NCBI RefSeq assembly: GCF_025370935.1 | Contig: NC_133493.1 | Location: forward strand, 10,800,891-10,864,890 | Origin: Choristoneura fumiferana | Lineage: Eukaryota; Arthropoda; Insecta; Lepidoptera; Tortricidae | Direction of reading: 5' to 3' | DNA length: 64,000 nt | Shown: piece after piece, positions 12,301-19,451 of the stretch | How the letters are laid out: every line of letters begins with the position of its first letter | How positions within the stretch are numbered: position 1 is the first letter of the stretch | Program-made: the position numbers and the translations under genes | The notes under the pieces: generated by a model | Seen by the model: only the letters and a program-made list of their open reading frames with translations | The model's database searches: none | What the model was told of the DNA's origin: nothing

Positions 12301-15300
12301 TTCCATCAGCAGTGTTTCTGAATAACTATGACATTGGAGCTTTCAAGCCATAGCCAAGCATAGCAAAGCCGATAGGTTAGAGAACCTGACTATGAAGCTT
12401 GAGGTCCCGGGTTCGATTCCCGGTCAGGGCAGAAATTTGTATGTAATACGAATGTTTGTTCTCGGGTCTTGGGTTTGTAATGTGTATTTCAGTATCTATT
12501 TATCTATAATTTGAGTCGCTTAACTTCAAACTCGGGTAAATCCTATTCTGATTTTTTAAGTTTTGGTATTTAAAAAAAGGTAAAAAACAAGTTTTGTTAC
12601 AATTTTATCGGTTAAGTATAATTCCGTGTGGTTTTTGAGAAAAATACAGTTAAAATTATAATATTATATCAAAGTCCGATAAATCCATTTGTCATTTTTT
12701 TTTCAAATGCAAATAAGTCCATCCAAGCCAATCAGCGAAAGAAGTTTCTTTTTTTTTTCTTTTTTTTTGATAGTTTTTTTTTTCAAAGCTACAATTCAGA
12801 ATCCAGATCTGTTACATAAATCAAAATTATACAAATCCACACTGAGTTTTTTGAAAGATAGATAAATTGCAATCGATTATATCAAATGAAGATAAACCCA
12901 ATCAACATTTTATTTGTTGTAAGGTATGGACGGTTTTAATGCTGAATTTGCCGAACAGGATCGATTTTTTTAATGCTTTAGCCATAATAAAAAAATACTG
13001 CCTTTCAAATCACCGAATTAACGTTATTATCACTTTTTTCAATTATCTCCCAAATGGTTGTGGTCATCTGAGTGCGAGACGCATCCCACAGTTAAATATA
13101 ACTGAAAGCTATATTCCAGCTGGTGATAAACGACGAGGAACTGTCGGTGGTGGCGGCGGCGCTAGGTGGCGTCAACGTCGACAACTGCGAGGATCCCAGC
13201 AACGACACGTGCAAGTGAGTTGAACAATACAACCGCTAGGGTGACGACACGCTGTAACATGGCAAACCTCCGCGGTGCGCAACTGGCCGCTTACAGAAGA
13301 AAAAAAATCTAAATTCTAAATTATTGATACTCTTTTGTTTTTTCCTGTGATTGGCTCTACTATTTGGCAAGGCGTAAGCCGAAACTTGATTTTCTTTACA
13401 AGAAAATATTAATTATTTACTCGGTGATAGCTATTTCACTGACTACTACTTGTAATATAAGGGCTGCCACTATTGCAGCCCTTCCTTTTTCCTGCTGAAT
13501 CCTAATCATCATCTCCACTTCCTCTCCGTTCTGCTGCCTCGGAGCAGATCGCCGTCGCGACTGGACGCTTCGAGGCTACCTCAACACCCTGCCCTGTTTC
13601 CCTACCTATCCTACAAGTCTCAGGCCAGTGTTTTTTTTAATTTATCTACAAGAGCAGTGCTGACTGAAATAATTGTATATATTTTTCTTTTGTATTATAT
13701 TTTATTTTGTAACCACACGCCTTTTCATTTCTCCGACCGGCTAGCCGGTAACAACGCACGAGTCTAATACCCGAGTAATCCCATCCCATTAATTATAAAA
13801 ATAATATAATACTAACCCGAATTGTTGATATGGGGACAAAGACCGCCAAACTCAAGTGGGACTGGGCTGGTCATGTCTGCCGGATGCATCCGGATCATTG
13901 GGCCAAAATCACCACTGGTTGGGTTCCAAGAGACGAGCACCGGAGAAGAGGTAGGCCTAAAAGAAGGTGGCGGGACGATTGGGAGTGATTCCAGCCGGAC
14001 TGGCAAGTTGGCAACATTGTGCCGAAGCCAGATACGAGTGGAAGGAGAAAGGGGAGGCCTTTGCCCAGCAGTGGGACACTGTATAGGCAATTTAAAAAAA
14101 ATACTTCAGTTTTGACGATATCCTGAATGAACAGATTATCTTGTTGATGTATTTGAAATGGATTTTTTTTGTTTCGACGTATTATTTCGAGTTGTCTAGG
14201 TATTTTCCTTTTGTATTTAATGACAGTAAATCTAAAGAGTACCTTTTTCAGGGAAAAACGCTGCAAAGAAACAATCATCCACGTACCTTATCCAAAAAAC
14301 GTGTCCGAAAACGAAATCCACCACACAATAGTGCCTAAGAAGGGGCTCAAACCGAAATTCCACAAAATAAAGCCAAAGAAGTCACATCACAGTGACAAGT
14401 TAAAGAAAAATAAATATTATAAGAAGCATGAGTACCTGAAAGAAAGGAGCAATGACGTGGTGACCGGGGATCCCGTGTATGACGGACAGACATACATGCA
14501 GGTGAAATACTTGGACGCGAGCGAGATCAACTGGGGTGATACGAACACATACCCAAGTTTTAGCGGGAAGGACAGCTTCATACATATTGATGATGAGGAG
14601 ACTATGAAGAGGTAAGTACTCCTAGAATAAGTAATAAGTAGAAAATATAAAATTATAGTTCATATAAAATTTATTATTAATAATAATTCATAATTATGTC
14701 GTAAATTATAAAATATGCAGACAATGGTACTGGATTATTATAACGTTTATTTAAACGCAACATGTCTTGTTTGTCTGTTCGTTCGTGTCATAATATTTTT
14801 GATGATAAAATGATGAAAAAAAATAGGTTTCCAAAAGATAAGTAAATTTTTGAGACTTATTTTGTTTTGACTGCACAAATTGGTACGTAGGTACAGTCAA
14901 TGTCATAAATAAGTGATCTCTCCGGCGGAAACGGAGCCTATAAGTTTAATTTTCACCATTTCACCATCTTGTCTGCGGCATGCGCCATTTGACCGTCATC
15001 ATGCCCGCAGGCTCCTGAGCTACACGCTGGACATCAACATCCGGTTCCGGTCGGAGACGCCGGACGGGCTGCTGGTGTGGTCGGGCCGCGCCGCGCGTCC
15101 TCCCGGAGACTTCCTCTCACTCGCCATCGAGCAGTCCGTGCTCGTGCTCAGGTACTGCTTGTTATCGCCGAGGGCGGTAACATGCGACGATGAGATGAGA
15201 AAGTTGGGAATATGGCAAAGGACTTACGTGAGATGAGCTGGCGTCGTACAGCGGTAACGCCGCGAGATGGAGATGAGCTGATGAAAGTCCTTCTATGAGG

Positions 15301-17195
15301 ATAGAGCTGGACTGTCGTAACTGCACTGTTCACTGCCACGACTAGTTTGACCGGCCGGTACGCGGAAGCGAGCGAGTGATCACTCGTCTTCCGGTGACGG
15401 CGTTAATGTTAGTCGTCACGCTTGGCGGGAACAACTTATTTGATCTTAATAAATGCATTGGTAACTAAAATGGCTATGCTTTGTTTCCAGGTACGACTTG
15501 GGCAGCGGAGAAGTGGTGATCATCGCCAACCACACCAAAGTCGATGATGGCTTGTGGCACAGAGCACGGGCCACGAGGTAATAATCTTGTTTACTTAATT
15601 GACTTGAAACTGATAGACAGAATCCAGAACACCACGCTGCGCTGTTAGCTTGTTATAGTGGCAATGGGCGGGCCATAGAAAGTACGATCGCGGAGCAGGA
15701 AGAATTTCGCGCAATGACCTTTAATACTTGTCTCTGCCACTCCCGCGTGAATATTTGACGTCGCATTCGTACATATTCATGTGTGAGAGCGCGAAGGCAA
15801 ATATTTACGCGAAACATAATAAAAGGTCATTGTACGAAATTCTTTGTGCTCCGCGACCGGACTTTAGCACGGAGACCGTTGGAGCCGAAAAGTTCTCGCG
15901 GATCGGTAAACGCAGCTTAGGACTTTCACCAATGAGATGGATGGATGACCTGGCTAAAGCCAGGATTCACGGTGGATACAGGCCCAGGGCCTGATGTACC
16001 CACAGGCTAATAAGGCTAGAGCCTAGGGCGCAAGGACCAAGGGGGCGGTTGGCGCGAAGCTAAGCTGAGTGTTACTCTGATGAGAGTACCTACGTACGAT
16101 AGTGGGATAGGTACGTGGATTGAGTCACTTTTCACCCGCTGAACCGATTTTGACGAAGGTACGACGTAAGGTACTTTTTATCCCGGATAGATAAATGCAT
16201 AGTTTTGCGAGATAGAATAAGCGAATTCTACGCAGACAGAGTCGCGGGCAACACCTAGTTAATTATAAAGCACATTGTTTGTAGATCCTAATAAATAATT
16301 TTATGTTGTCTAGGAACAGACAAGCGGGTGTGCTAGAAGTGGATGGTCTAGGGTCAGTCGGAAAGATCTCTCCCGGCAAGCTGAAGCAACTTAACACCGA
16401 GAATGGACTTTATATAGGTAAATTTGTTTTCTTTTTAATTAAAAATACTTTCTTTAAGGTATAGTTAACTCAGTCCCTGACAAGCGTAGTACAGGTACCA
16501 TCAGCCAAATATGTGGTAACGTCTACCACCCTAAAGTTGATAATCGTTTGTATGTCATAAAGCAATAATGCCAAGCGACGTGATAATTATTTAAACCACA
16601 TTTAAACTATTTTTTGACGTTTCTTTGGAATTCAAATCTGTCGGAAAAAAATGATCAATCGTGTTTCCTAATAGAATGAAAAAATATAATTTATTACAAT
16701 TTTATTCACATAATTTACCTGCTTTGCCTAAGAAAAATTTTAAAGAAAAGAAAAATTGGCAACAATCGAATGCCTGTTCGAAAAGTTTTGGGCCATCATT
16801 ACATTTCTAACTTTGGTTTTGAGGACATCATTAAACAGATAAAACTACTATCATCAAAATGGCGATGACATATCTGTTTAGTGCTGTCCTCAAAACTAAA
16901 ATTAGAAATTTAATGATGGTCAAAAACTTGGAAATCTGTCGTCTCAACATTACTTTTTGTGACTTTTGGCAAGGCGCTTATCTAACTGCATTAAATCTGT
17001 CAGTTAAATTCTAATCAAACTTATTTCTTTACAGGTGGACTCCCATCAATAGAGATGAACTCGATGGGCAAGTACAAGAGCGGCCTTGTTGGCTGCGTCT
17101 CTCAAATATCTCTGAGCGGTGACTTTGACATCCCTCTCTCGCTGTCCAAACTGCCCCATACAATCACGAATAACGTGGGACGCTGCACGCCATAA
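4047..17195 (+). CDS. Agrin/pikachurin-like EGF + laminin G matrix protein (11 exons, 3' part of gene)
   Basis: This is the C-terminal part (about 586 residues in the window) of a secreted extracellular matrix protein. In order: an acidic region (residues 1-84), one six-cysteine EGF-like module (85-109), a first LG domain (about 117-293), a Lys/His-rich linker (about 295-400) and a second LG domain (about 408-586) ending in Gly-Arg-Cys-Thr-Pro and a TAA. Both LG domains keep the paired cysteines near their ends (Gly-Cys-Val ... Asn-Cys, and Gly-Cys-Val ... Arg-Cys). The last LG and its ending resemble the C-terminal LG3 of agrin; pikachurin (EGFLAM) and perlecan are the other close families. 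From memory, Drosophila SP2353 (CG8403) is the likely fly counterpart. Exon phases join cleanly except within 11700-11824, where a 1-base shift occurs. Proteins of this family bind dystroglycan, heparan sulphate or receptors at synapses and basement membranes; that role is inferred here. The upstream exons are outside the window. Confidence 0.85.
4397..5529. other. Intron, no feature recognised
   Basis: AT-rich intron sequence. Short open frames near 4562-4765, 4899-5132 and 5129-5356 show no domain, no exon-like borders in frame with the neighbours and no codon bias, so none is called. Confidence 0.45.
5530..5693 (+). repeat. Penelope-like terminal fragment (gagctctggttgag type)
   Basis: The sequence 'gatgagctctggttgag' followed by 'ttcgaaacgcgt' and a (gtg)n stretch recurs at 61470-61735, and in inverted form at 61340-61395. 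The 'cgaaacg' type of motif next to an inverted partner is typical of Penelope-like terminal repeats, so I infer a fragment of one. It is non-coding. Confidence 0.4.
5937..6060. repeat. MITE hairpin (tactacgaaactcg family)
   Basis: The left end 'gctactacgaaactcgaag' and right end 'cttcgagtttcgagtttcg' are inverted copies. The middle holds 'cgtaccgtccctctcgctct' and 'cagagggacc'. Relatives are at 18541-18664, 26060-26163, 33186-33272, 45305-45437 and 55050-55177. Confidence 0.7.
6106..6183 (+). CDS. Agrin-like gene exon b: start of LG1
   Basis: 26 codons, phase 0 at both ends. The acceptor is 'cgtttttctccacag'; the donor is 'gttcgt', weaker than the other donors of the gene. It encodes the first strands of the LG domain (Val-Pro-Arg-Phe-Asn-Gly then Tyr-Leu-Arg-Leu-Pro-Gly-Leu and Trp-Leu-Asp-Ile), matching the usual 'F.G.SYL.LPGL' opening of agrin/perlecan LG domains. 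Confidence 0.85.
6251..6788 (+). repeat. gggttccg dispersed repeat, copy 2
   Basis: Starts 'agggttccggagcc', has a (gtct)n/(gtcc)n microsatellite at about 6305-6345 and a poly-C tract at about 6471-6481, and ends with 'ggctacggaaccctatttt' and 'cttttggccgg'. Compared with copy 1 it lacks about 120 bases after the microsatellite. It lies in the LG1 intron, just after the exon at 6106-6183. Confidence 0.75.
6935..6972. repeat. Solo end of a TIR element
   Basis: The sequence 'gtgacactatttaccggcac' plus 'ggataataccgac' is identical in type to the left end of the hairpin element at 31911-32075. Only one end is present here, so this is a remnant. Confidence 0.5.
7252..8250. repeat. Foldback element with about 220-270 bp inverted arms
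   Basis: The left arm (about 7252-7520) and right arm (about 8028-8250) are imperfect inverted copies. Shared landmarks include 'gttgaaggtaccttttttt' on the left against 'aaaaaaggtaccttcaac' on the right, and 'gacaaaagtttctaca' against 'tgtagaaacttttgtc'. The left arm has an extra piece of about 45 bases near 7315-7360. The central 500 bases have no coding capacity. Confidence 0.7.
8550..8729. repeat. TIR MITE (gtaccatcagccaaat family)
   Basis: The ends 'gtaccatcagccaaataag' and 'atatttggctgatggtac' are inverted copies, with further pairing inwards ('gtggtct' and 'agaccac'). A left-half relative is at 16494-16575. Non-coding, in the intron before the LG1 exon at 9756. Confidence 0.75.
8730..9755. 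other. Intron, no feature recognised
   Basis: AT-rich intron with short open frames (8786-8995, 9193-9423) that lack domains and exon borders. No repeat family found elsewhere in the window is obvious here. Confidence 0.4.
9756..9901 (+). CDS. Agrin-like gene exon c: LG1 core
   Basis: 48 codons plus two bases. The acceptor is 'tatattctattccag', the donor 'gtacgc'. It encodes Ser-Gly-Asp-Gly-Leu-Val-Leu-Tyr-Asn, then Gly-Asp-Phe-Phe-Ser-Leu-His-Leu-Arg-Asp and Val-Glu-Phe-Ala-Phe-Asp-Leu-Gly-Ser-Gly, which are hallmark LG strands. It is much richer in GC than the introns around it. Reading on past the donor gives a poor extension, so the splice site is preferred. Confidence 0.9.
10131..10301. 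repeat. TIR MITE (catccgttgttttcaccgg)
   Basis: The left end 'catccgttgttttcaccgg' is matched by the inverted right end 'ccggtgaaaacaacggacg'. Pairing continues inward around 'gttgtgtggctt' and 'aagccatacaac'. Open frames crossing it (10087-10383) are therefore repeat-derived. Confidence 0.7.
10583..10834 (+). mobile_element. RTE-type LINE, 3' end fragment
   Basis: The plus strand encodes Lys-Leu-Lys-Trp-His-Trp, then (frame changes intervening) Thr-Gly-Arg-Arg-Ser, Arg-Trp-Thr-Asp-Asp-Ile-Val-Arg-Val and Phe-Val-Gln-Gln-Trp-Thr-Ser before a gatgat tail. This is the C-terminal region of the RTE-type reverse transcriptase common in Lepidoptera. A stretch before 'tttgttcagcagtgg' is missing, so it is a defective copy. 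Confidence 0.75.
10841..10903 (-). mobile_element. RTE-type LINE tail (inverted)
   Basis: 'catcatcatctcagccg' followed by 'ccactgctggacataggcc' is the reverse complement of the standard RTE 3' end. It lies head to head with the fragment just upstream, so the two (gat)n tails meet at about 10835-10850. Confidence 0.6.
11003..11119 (+). CDS. Agrin-like gene exon d: LG1 continued
   Basis: The acceptor is 'gttctgacttccag', the donor 'gtaacg'. One base completes an Arg codon, 38 codons follow, and two bases are left. It encodes Ser-Ala-Tyr-Pro-Leu-Ser-Pro-Asp-Ser-Trp-His-Arg-Val-Ser-Val-Ser-Arg, the standard 'W H . V . V S R' strand of LG domains. Very GC-rich. Confidence 0.88.
11212..11380 (-). 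mobile_element. RTE-type LINE, C-terminus and tail
   Basis: Read on the minus strand this is open and encodes Arg-Ser-Val-Gly-Arg-Pro-Gln-Thr-Arg-Trp, then Arg-Ala-Gln-Trp-Arg-Ala-Met-Gly-Glu-Ala-Tyr-Val-Gln-Gln-Trp-Thr. This is the classic end of the lepidopteran 'endonuclease-reverse transcriptase' annotation. A (gat)n tail follows. It is the best-preserved LINE coding tail in the window. Confidence 0.85.
11430..11545 (+). mobile_element. Lep1/Helitron-like element, 5' fragment
   Basis: It begins 'atccatactaatattataa', then a (tg)n-rich stretch and 'gtccgtctttcacgtcgaaa', the same order as the longer copies at 45122-45488 and 54884-55233. It stops soon after 'ggcataaagata'. Confidence 0.65.
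11590..11682 (+). repeat. Penelope-like 3' terminal fragment
   Basis: The block 'gtaggtgagcaaagtagttc' to 'gtaacgcctgtttcaataaa' recurs at 40662-40775 and 61610-61735. It ends only about 17 bases before the exon at 11700. The class assignment follows from the linked terminal motif at 61470 and is tentative. Confidence 0.45.
11700..11824 (+). CDS. Agrin-like gene exon e: LG1, with frameshift at poly-C
   Basis: The acceptor is 'caacaccgctgtttccag', the donor 'gtgcgt'. In the incoming frame it reads Arg-Arg-Leu-Ser-Leu-Arg-Gln-Pro-Leu-Leu-Leu-Gly-Gly-Ala-Pro, an LG strand. In the outgoing frame it reads Ala-Ser-Phe-Ser-Gly-Cys-Val-Arg-Gln, the next LG strand, which joins in phase 0 to the exon at 13120. 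The two frames differ by one base, and the change must lie in or near the C6 and C10 runs at 11765-11781. The length (125) is one base more than the phases need. An extra C from sequencing is the simplest cause; a real mutation would destroy LG1. Confidence 0.75.
11856..12280. repeat. TIR MITE split by a SINE
   Basis: The ends 'cacagaggcgaaatatcact' and 'agatatttcgcctctgtg' are inverted copies, followed inward by 'agatggcgttag' and 'ctagcgccatct', then 'gtttgacgtttgacgttt' on the left and 'aacaaacgtcaaac' on the right. A SINE sits in the middle (11936-12165). The related motif 'agcgccatctag' appears elsewhere, for example in the foldback at 20378-21255. Confidence 0.7.
11936..12165 (-). mobile_element. 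tRNA-derived SINE (family B)
   Basis: On the minus strand it starts near a tRNA-like head with B box 'gggttcaattccc' (here seen as 'gggaattgaacccaggtc') and continues to 'aatacaaaaatactcc'. Copies are at 30899-31105 and 37150-37516. It is inserted inside the MITE at 11856-12280. It is not a tRNA gene, because no full cloverleaf is present. Confidence 0.7.
12365..12515 (+). mobile_element. tRNA-derived SINE (family C), head and start of body
   Basis: 'gttagagaacctgactatg' is followed by a clean B box in 'cccgggttcgattcccggtc', then 'gaatgtttgttctcgggtct'. The same order is seen at 34843-35172 (-), 38092-38230 (+) and 38401-38633 (-). Confidence 0.7.
12516..13119. other. Intron, T-rich, no feature recognised
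   Basis: AT-rich intron with long T runs near 12750-12785. A 118-residue open frame crossing into the next exon (12867-13223) is in the wrong frame for the LG domain and is not supported. Confidence 0.4.
13120..13214 (+). CDS. Agrin-like gene exon f: end of LG1
   Basis: The acceptor is 'agctatattccag', the donor 'gtgagt'. 31 codons plus two bases. It encodes Leu-Val-Ile-Asn-Asp-Glu-Glu-Leu-Ser and Gly-Gly-Val-Asn-Val-Asp-Asn-Cys, the last strand and second cysteine of LG1, then Glu-Asp-Pro-Ser-Asn-Asp-Thr-Cys. Asn-Asp-Thr is a possible N-glycosylation site. Confidence 0.88.
13215..13823. other. Intron, possible old repeat
   Basis: A short hairpin, 'gggctgccac...gcagccc', lies near 13460-13482. 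A GC-richer block at about 13500-13625 stands out from the intron but has no open frame and no second copy in the window. No gene is supported. Confidence 0.35.
13824..14101 (+). mobile_element. RTE-like LINE, 3' end with poly-A
   Basis: The plus strand encodes Lys-Leu-Lys-Trp-Asp-Trp-Ala-Gly-His-Val-Cys-Arg, Trp-Val-Pro-Arg-Asp, and Arg-Arg-Gly-Arg-Pro-Lys-Arg-Arg-Trp-Arg-Asp-Asp-Trp, then after a frame break Gly-Glu-Ala-Phe-Ala-Gln-Gln-Trp. These are the C-terminal motifs of an RTE-type reverse transcriptase. The 3' end runs into an A run rather than gatgat, so it is a different subfamily from the others here. Confidence 0.8.
14252..14611 (+). CDS. Agrin-like gene exon g: basic linker between LG domains
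   Basis: The acceptor is 'agtacctttttcag', the donor 'gtaagt'. 119 complete codons with one base before and two after. The first two thirds are very rich in Lys, His and Tyr, with clusters such as Lys-Ile-Lys-Pro-Lys-Lys-Ser-His-His and Lys-Leu-Lys-Lys-Asn-Lys. The last third is acidic and leads into the second LG domain. There is no EGF-like module here, unlike vertebrate agrin, where EGF modules separate the LG domains. A heparin-binding role for the basic stretch is only a guess. Confidence 0.88.
14612..15010. other. Intron, no feature recognised
   Basis: A 399-base AT-rich intron with a normal donor ('gtaagt') and acceptor ('catcatgcccgcag'). No repeat family of this window was recognised. 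Confidence 0.5.
15011..15151 (+). CDS. Agrin-like gene exon h: LG2 start
   Basis: One base completes Arg, 46 codons follow and two bases are left; the donor is 'gtactg'. It encodes Leu-Asp-Ile-Asn-Ile-Arg-Phe-Arg-Ser-Glu, Asp-Gly-Leu-Leu-Val-Trp-Ser-Gly and Gly-Asp-Phe-Leu-Ser-Leu-Ala-Ile-Glu. The Leu-(Leu/Val)-Trp-Ser-Gly strand is characteristic of the last LG domain of agrin. Confidence 0.9.
15152..15490. other. Intron, no feature recognised
   Basis: A 339-base intron between LG2 exons, with a GC-richer middle but no domain and no repeat copy elsewhere in the window. Confidence 0.5.
15491..15577 (+). CDS. Agrin-like gene exon i: LG2 continued
   Basis: The acceptor is 'ctatgctttgtttccag', the donor 'gtaata'. 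28 codons plus partial codons. It encodes Tyr-Asp-Leu-Gly-Ser-Gly-Glu-Val-Val-Ile and Asp-Gly-Leu-Trp-His-Arg-Ala-Arg-Ala, the LG strands equivalent to 'W H . V . . .' in other members. An Asn-His-Thr site could be N-glycosylated. Confidence 0.9.
15605..15650 (+). mobile_element. Non-LTR reverse transcriptase fragment
   Basis: The plus strand encodes Asp-Arg-Ile-Gln-Asn-Thr-Thr-Leu-Arg, a stretch found shortly before the C-terminus of RTE-type reverse transcriptases. The C-terminal piece resumes at 15890 after a hairpin element, so one LINE copy was probably split. Confidence 0.5.
15684..15868. repeat. TIR hairpin MITE
   Basis: The left arm ('cgcggagcaggaagaatttc', 'caatgaccttt') and right arm ('aaaggtcattg', 'gaaattctttgtgctccgcg') are inverted copies, and pairing continues to near the centre at about 15775. 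It lies between two pieces of a LINE. Confidence 0.7.
15890..16010 (+). mobile_element. Non-LTR reverse transcriptase C-terminal fragment
   Basis: The plus strand encodes Met-Arg-Trp-Met-Asp-Asp-Leu-Ala-Lys and then the 'cggtggatacaggcccagg' stretch that resembles the first bases of this window (RTE tail). The sequence then breaks off. Confidence 0.55.
16115..16260 (+). mobile_element. Lep1/Helitron-like element, 3' fragment
   Basis: 'cgctgaaccgattttgacga' and the ending 'gagtcgcgggcaacacctag' match the 3' part of the Lep1-like copies at 49898-50134 and 59562-59800, with an 'a-g-c/c-c-t-a-g-t' type of end. Confidence 0.65.
16314..16417 (+). CDS. Agrin-like gene exon j: LG2 continued
   Basis: The acceptor is 'ttatgttgtctag', the donor 'gtaaat'. 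34 codons plus partial codons. It encodes Gly-Val-Leu-Glu-Val-Asp-Gly-Leu-Gly, and Leu-Asn-Thr-Glu-Asn-Gly-Leu-Tyr-Ile-Gly, the 'L . . . . . L Y I G G L P' strand shared by agrin-type LG domains, split with the next exon at the Gly-Gly. Confidence 0.9.
16494..16575. repeat. MITE half (gtaccatcagccaaat family)
   Basis: The start 'ggtaccatcagccaaatatg' matches the ends of the element at 8550-8729, and 'gataatcgtttgtatgtcat' matches its interior read in reverse. The other end is missing. Confidence 0.55.
16784..16929. repeat. Hairpin MITE
   Basis: The arms are inverted over about 55-70 bases: 'ccatcattacatttctaac' and 'ggttttgaggaca' on the left; 'tgtcctcaaaac' and 'tagaaatttaatgatgg' on the right. 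The tip is near 'catcaaaatggcgatgac'. Confidence 0.7.
17035..17195 (+). CDS. Agrin-like gene last exon: end of LG2 and stop
   Basis: The acceptor is 'cttatttctttacag'. Two bases complete Gly, 52 codons follow and then TAA. It encodes Gly-Leu-Pro-Ser-Ile-Glu-Met, Gly-Leu-Val-Gly-Cys-Val-Ser-Gln-Ile and finally Asn-Val-Gly-Arg-Cys-Thr-Pro. The ending after the second cysteine closely resembles the C-terminus of agrin, so this is the true protein end. Confidence 0.92.
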
Positions 17196-18540
17196 CACCG
17201 CTCCCTTCGTTCACGCCGTTTGATTCCATTCGGTTGAATGAATGGATCCGGTTGAACGAATGGTGCTGCTCATTTTGAGCGGCAAGTTCGCTCAGTCGGA
17301 GTCTCGTTCAATTAAAATAGGTGATTTGTTCATTTGCGGTGAAGTGAAACAGTTCGTTCTATTTTTGAATACTTGGTTTTAATATATAAATGGCTAACAA
17401 ATACTACCAGTAGATATACATATATACCACCAGGCGTTGTATTGCTTTGATATAACAATTAAAATTAATAGATGTAGATTGTTTGGAATAAATGAACTGT
17501 TTTATTTCACCAAACTTTAGGATATAGGTGTATTTAGTTTTTGCATACTTTGATCAGAAATACCGTAATTGTAACTTTGTCAAAACTAGCCGTTCAATGA
17601 ATGACCAATACACTTTAAAGTTAACTCCGCACATATCAATGTAAAAATAATTTTCGGAGGCAATAAATAACAATATCATACCATCATTTTTTTATAACGA
17701 ATTACAATTATAATAGAGAAATGTCTGTTTTTGACACGAGTGGAATATTTATAAATAAAATACTGAATAGTCAATTTAGAATAAGTGGCCGATACTTATT
17801 TATGGATAACAATGTCCTTCCACTGTATACTTTCGAATAAAATAACTATTTTTTCTTTCGTTCATTCTTCAAATTTTATTTCTCCATGTGGAATGGGGTA
17901 ACTTTTCAAAGTGCTTTACTATCTAGTAGATATAAAAAAAAAACTATTTGTAATGTTAACTAAATAAAATTCTAGTCGTACGAGTGGTTTGCACGCATTT
18001 TTTTATTTCATTTACACATTTTTAATACTCGGTTGAACTAGCCAATCACAAAAATTTGTTACGATGTGAGTGTATTTTATAAATAGATAAATAAGTATAC
18101 ATAGCGTTTGTATATCGGAAAATTTTCATATGAGCGTGGTTTTAGAAAAATGTAAGTAGTCAATGAAGCCATAGCGGTCAGGAGTTATCGATATACCTGT
18201 AGAAGTTGTTGGAAAACAACAAAGATGGCGCTACTGTGGCAGTTCTAACGTCTAGCGCCATCTAGAGATTTCGCGGAGAATTGGAACTAAAGTTACATTT
18301 CCCTTTAGCTTTGTTTGATTCGATTGGCGAGCGTATTTTCTTTGTAACACATTGATTTGCTTACGTTGGTCCCTGTAGCACCGCTCTAGTAAATAGCATA
18401 GATTAATATATTGTGTAGAATAACTTTATATGCGCTTTACAAAATGTTTAATTAGTGATTATCTTTTGACGCAAGAATACGTTCACTGACGCATTCGGTT
18501 ATTCTTGTGCCGCAGACGCATGTGTGTTAAATGTCTGGGG
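17196..18540 (+). other. Probable 3' UTR then AT-rich intergenic DNA
   Basis: Downstream of the TAA the sequence is AT-rich without coding regions. Poly-A signals AATAAA are at 17487-17492 and 17662-17667 and more follow; which is used cannot be told. The UTR end is therefore unknown. A block at 18225-18275 holds a 'ctagcgccatctagag' motif shared with the MITE at 11856-12280. Confidence 0.4.
17487..17492 (+). terminator. Candidate poly-A signal of the agrin-like gene
   Basis: The first canonical AATAAA after the stop codon, about 290 bases downstream. A T-rich region follows. Later signals are equally possible. Confidence 0.35.
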
Positions 18541-18664
18541 AGATACTACGAAATTCATAAATCGATAGTTCGTATCGTACCGTCCCTCTCACTCTCGTAT
18601 TAAATAATATTAGCGTCAGCGGGACGGCAACATACGAAGTTCGAATTTCGCACTTCGTAGTATA
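18541..18664. repeat. MITE hairpin (tactacgaaactcg family)
   Basis: The ends 'atactacgaaattc' and 'gaatttcgcacttcgtagtat' are inverted, with 'cgtaccgtccctctcactct' in the middle, as in the copy at 5937-6060. Confidence 0.7.
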
Positions 18665-18754
18665 GGGCCTGTTACTGAAATTGGGAATGAGAAAAAGCAT
18701 AATAAAAGTAATAAACACTTTTGAAAATAAAAATATTGTGTTTAACGACGCTAT

Positions 18755-19108
18755 CTACCGGGTGTGGCCTGTAACACGAGGAAAAAATTAAAACATAGAT
18801 CGTCCTCGTCAAACTAAACAACATTAGTTCAGCGACTTTTAAAAATAATGGATTCTTTGAGTTTTCCTTTTTTCATCCAAATTAAATACCTACTGTTATC
18901 AATGTACACCATCCTAGAACACAACTGACGTCGCCTGTCACGCTACAAACATCAAGCATTTTGCTTTACATTGCTTCTTCGAATAAAATTTAAAGTGAAA
19001 TAAAAATTAAAAAAACTAATCATTTTCAAAAGTCGCTGAACTAATTGTTCAGTTTGAGGGGTATGATCTGTTTTAATTATTTGCTCATATTACAGGCCGC
19101 ACCCGGTA
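18755..19108. repeat. TIR MITE (taccgggtg.ggcctgta)
   Basis: Arms of about 90 bases are inverted copies: 'taccgggtgtggcctgtaa' and 'ttagttcagcgactttt' on the left; 'aaaagtcgctgaactaat' and 'ttacaggccgcacccggta' on the right. The central 150 bases are AT-rich and non-coding. Confidence 0.75.
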
Positions 19109-19270
19109 TAAACACAAACCGCCTATGAAACCTATAGAGCAAAAGCAATCAAGAAATGCTTTTCTAATTTAAATTGGTTCACTATTTTTATTTTATTATA
19201 CAATGTATTTGAATTTATGCTTCGCGACGGTTGGTACCTATGAACTAGAACCCTTGCTACTCTGTGACAG

Positions 19271-19451
19271 GTACAGTGGCGGAATGAAAAAGTTGACCAG
19301 TTTTTAAATAAATTCGTCTACAGGTTGCAAGCACATGTTACCTTCTTGAATGACATTATTACGGAATATGTCATACTCGGTCGATAAAGCAGTTATACTG
19401 TGCAAGCAAAAGCAGACCGAAGTGGTCAACTTTTTCATTCCGCGACTGTAC
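19271..19451. repeat. TIR MITE (gtacagt.gcggaatgaaaaag)
   Basis: The ends 'gtacagtggcggaatgaaaa' and 'tttttcattccgcgactgta' are inverted copies; 'agttgacca' and 'tggtcaact' extend the pairing. The open frame at 19350-19616 overlaps it and is not supported. Confidence 0.75.

Noticed and set aside
12365..12440. tRNA gene from the clean B box and A-box-like start
   Set aside because: The same sequence recurs at four places with a common non-tRNA body and tail, and no complete cloverleaf with anticodon stem could be formed by eye, so these are SINE heads.
12867..13223. 118-residue open frame covering the LG1 exon at 13120
   Set aside because: It is in a different frame from the LG strands, and the LG frame has proper splice sites and family-like residues.
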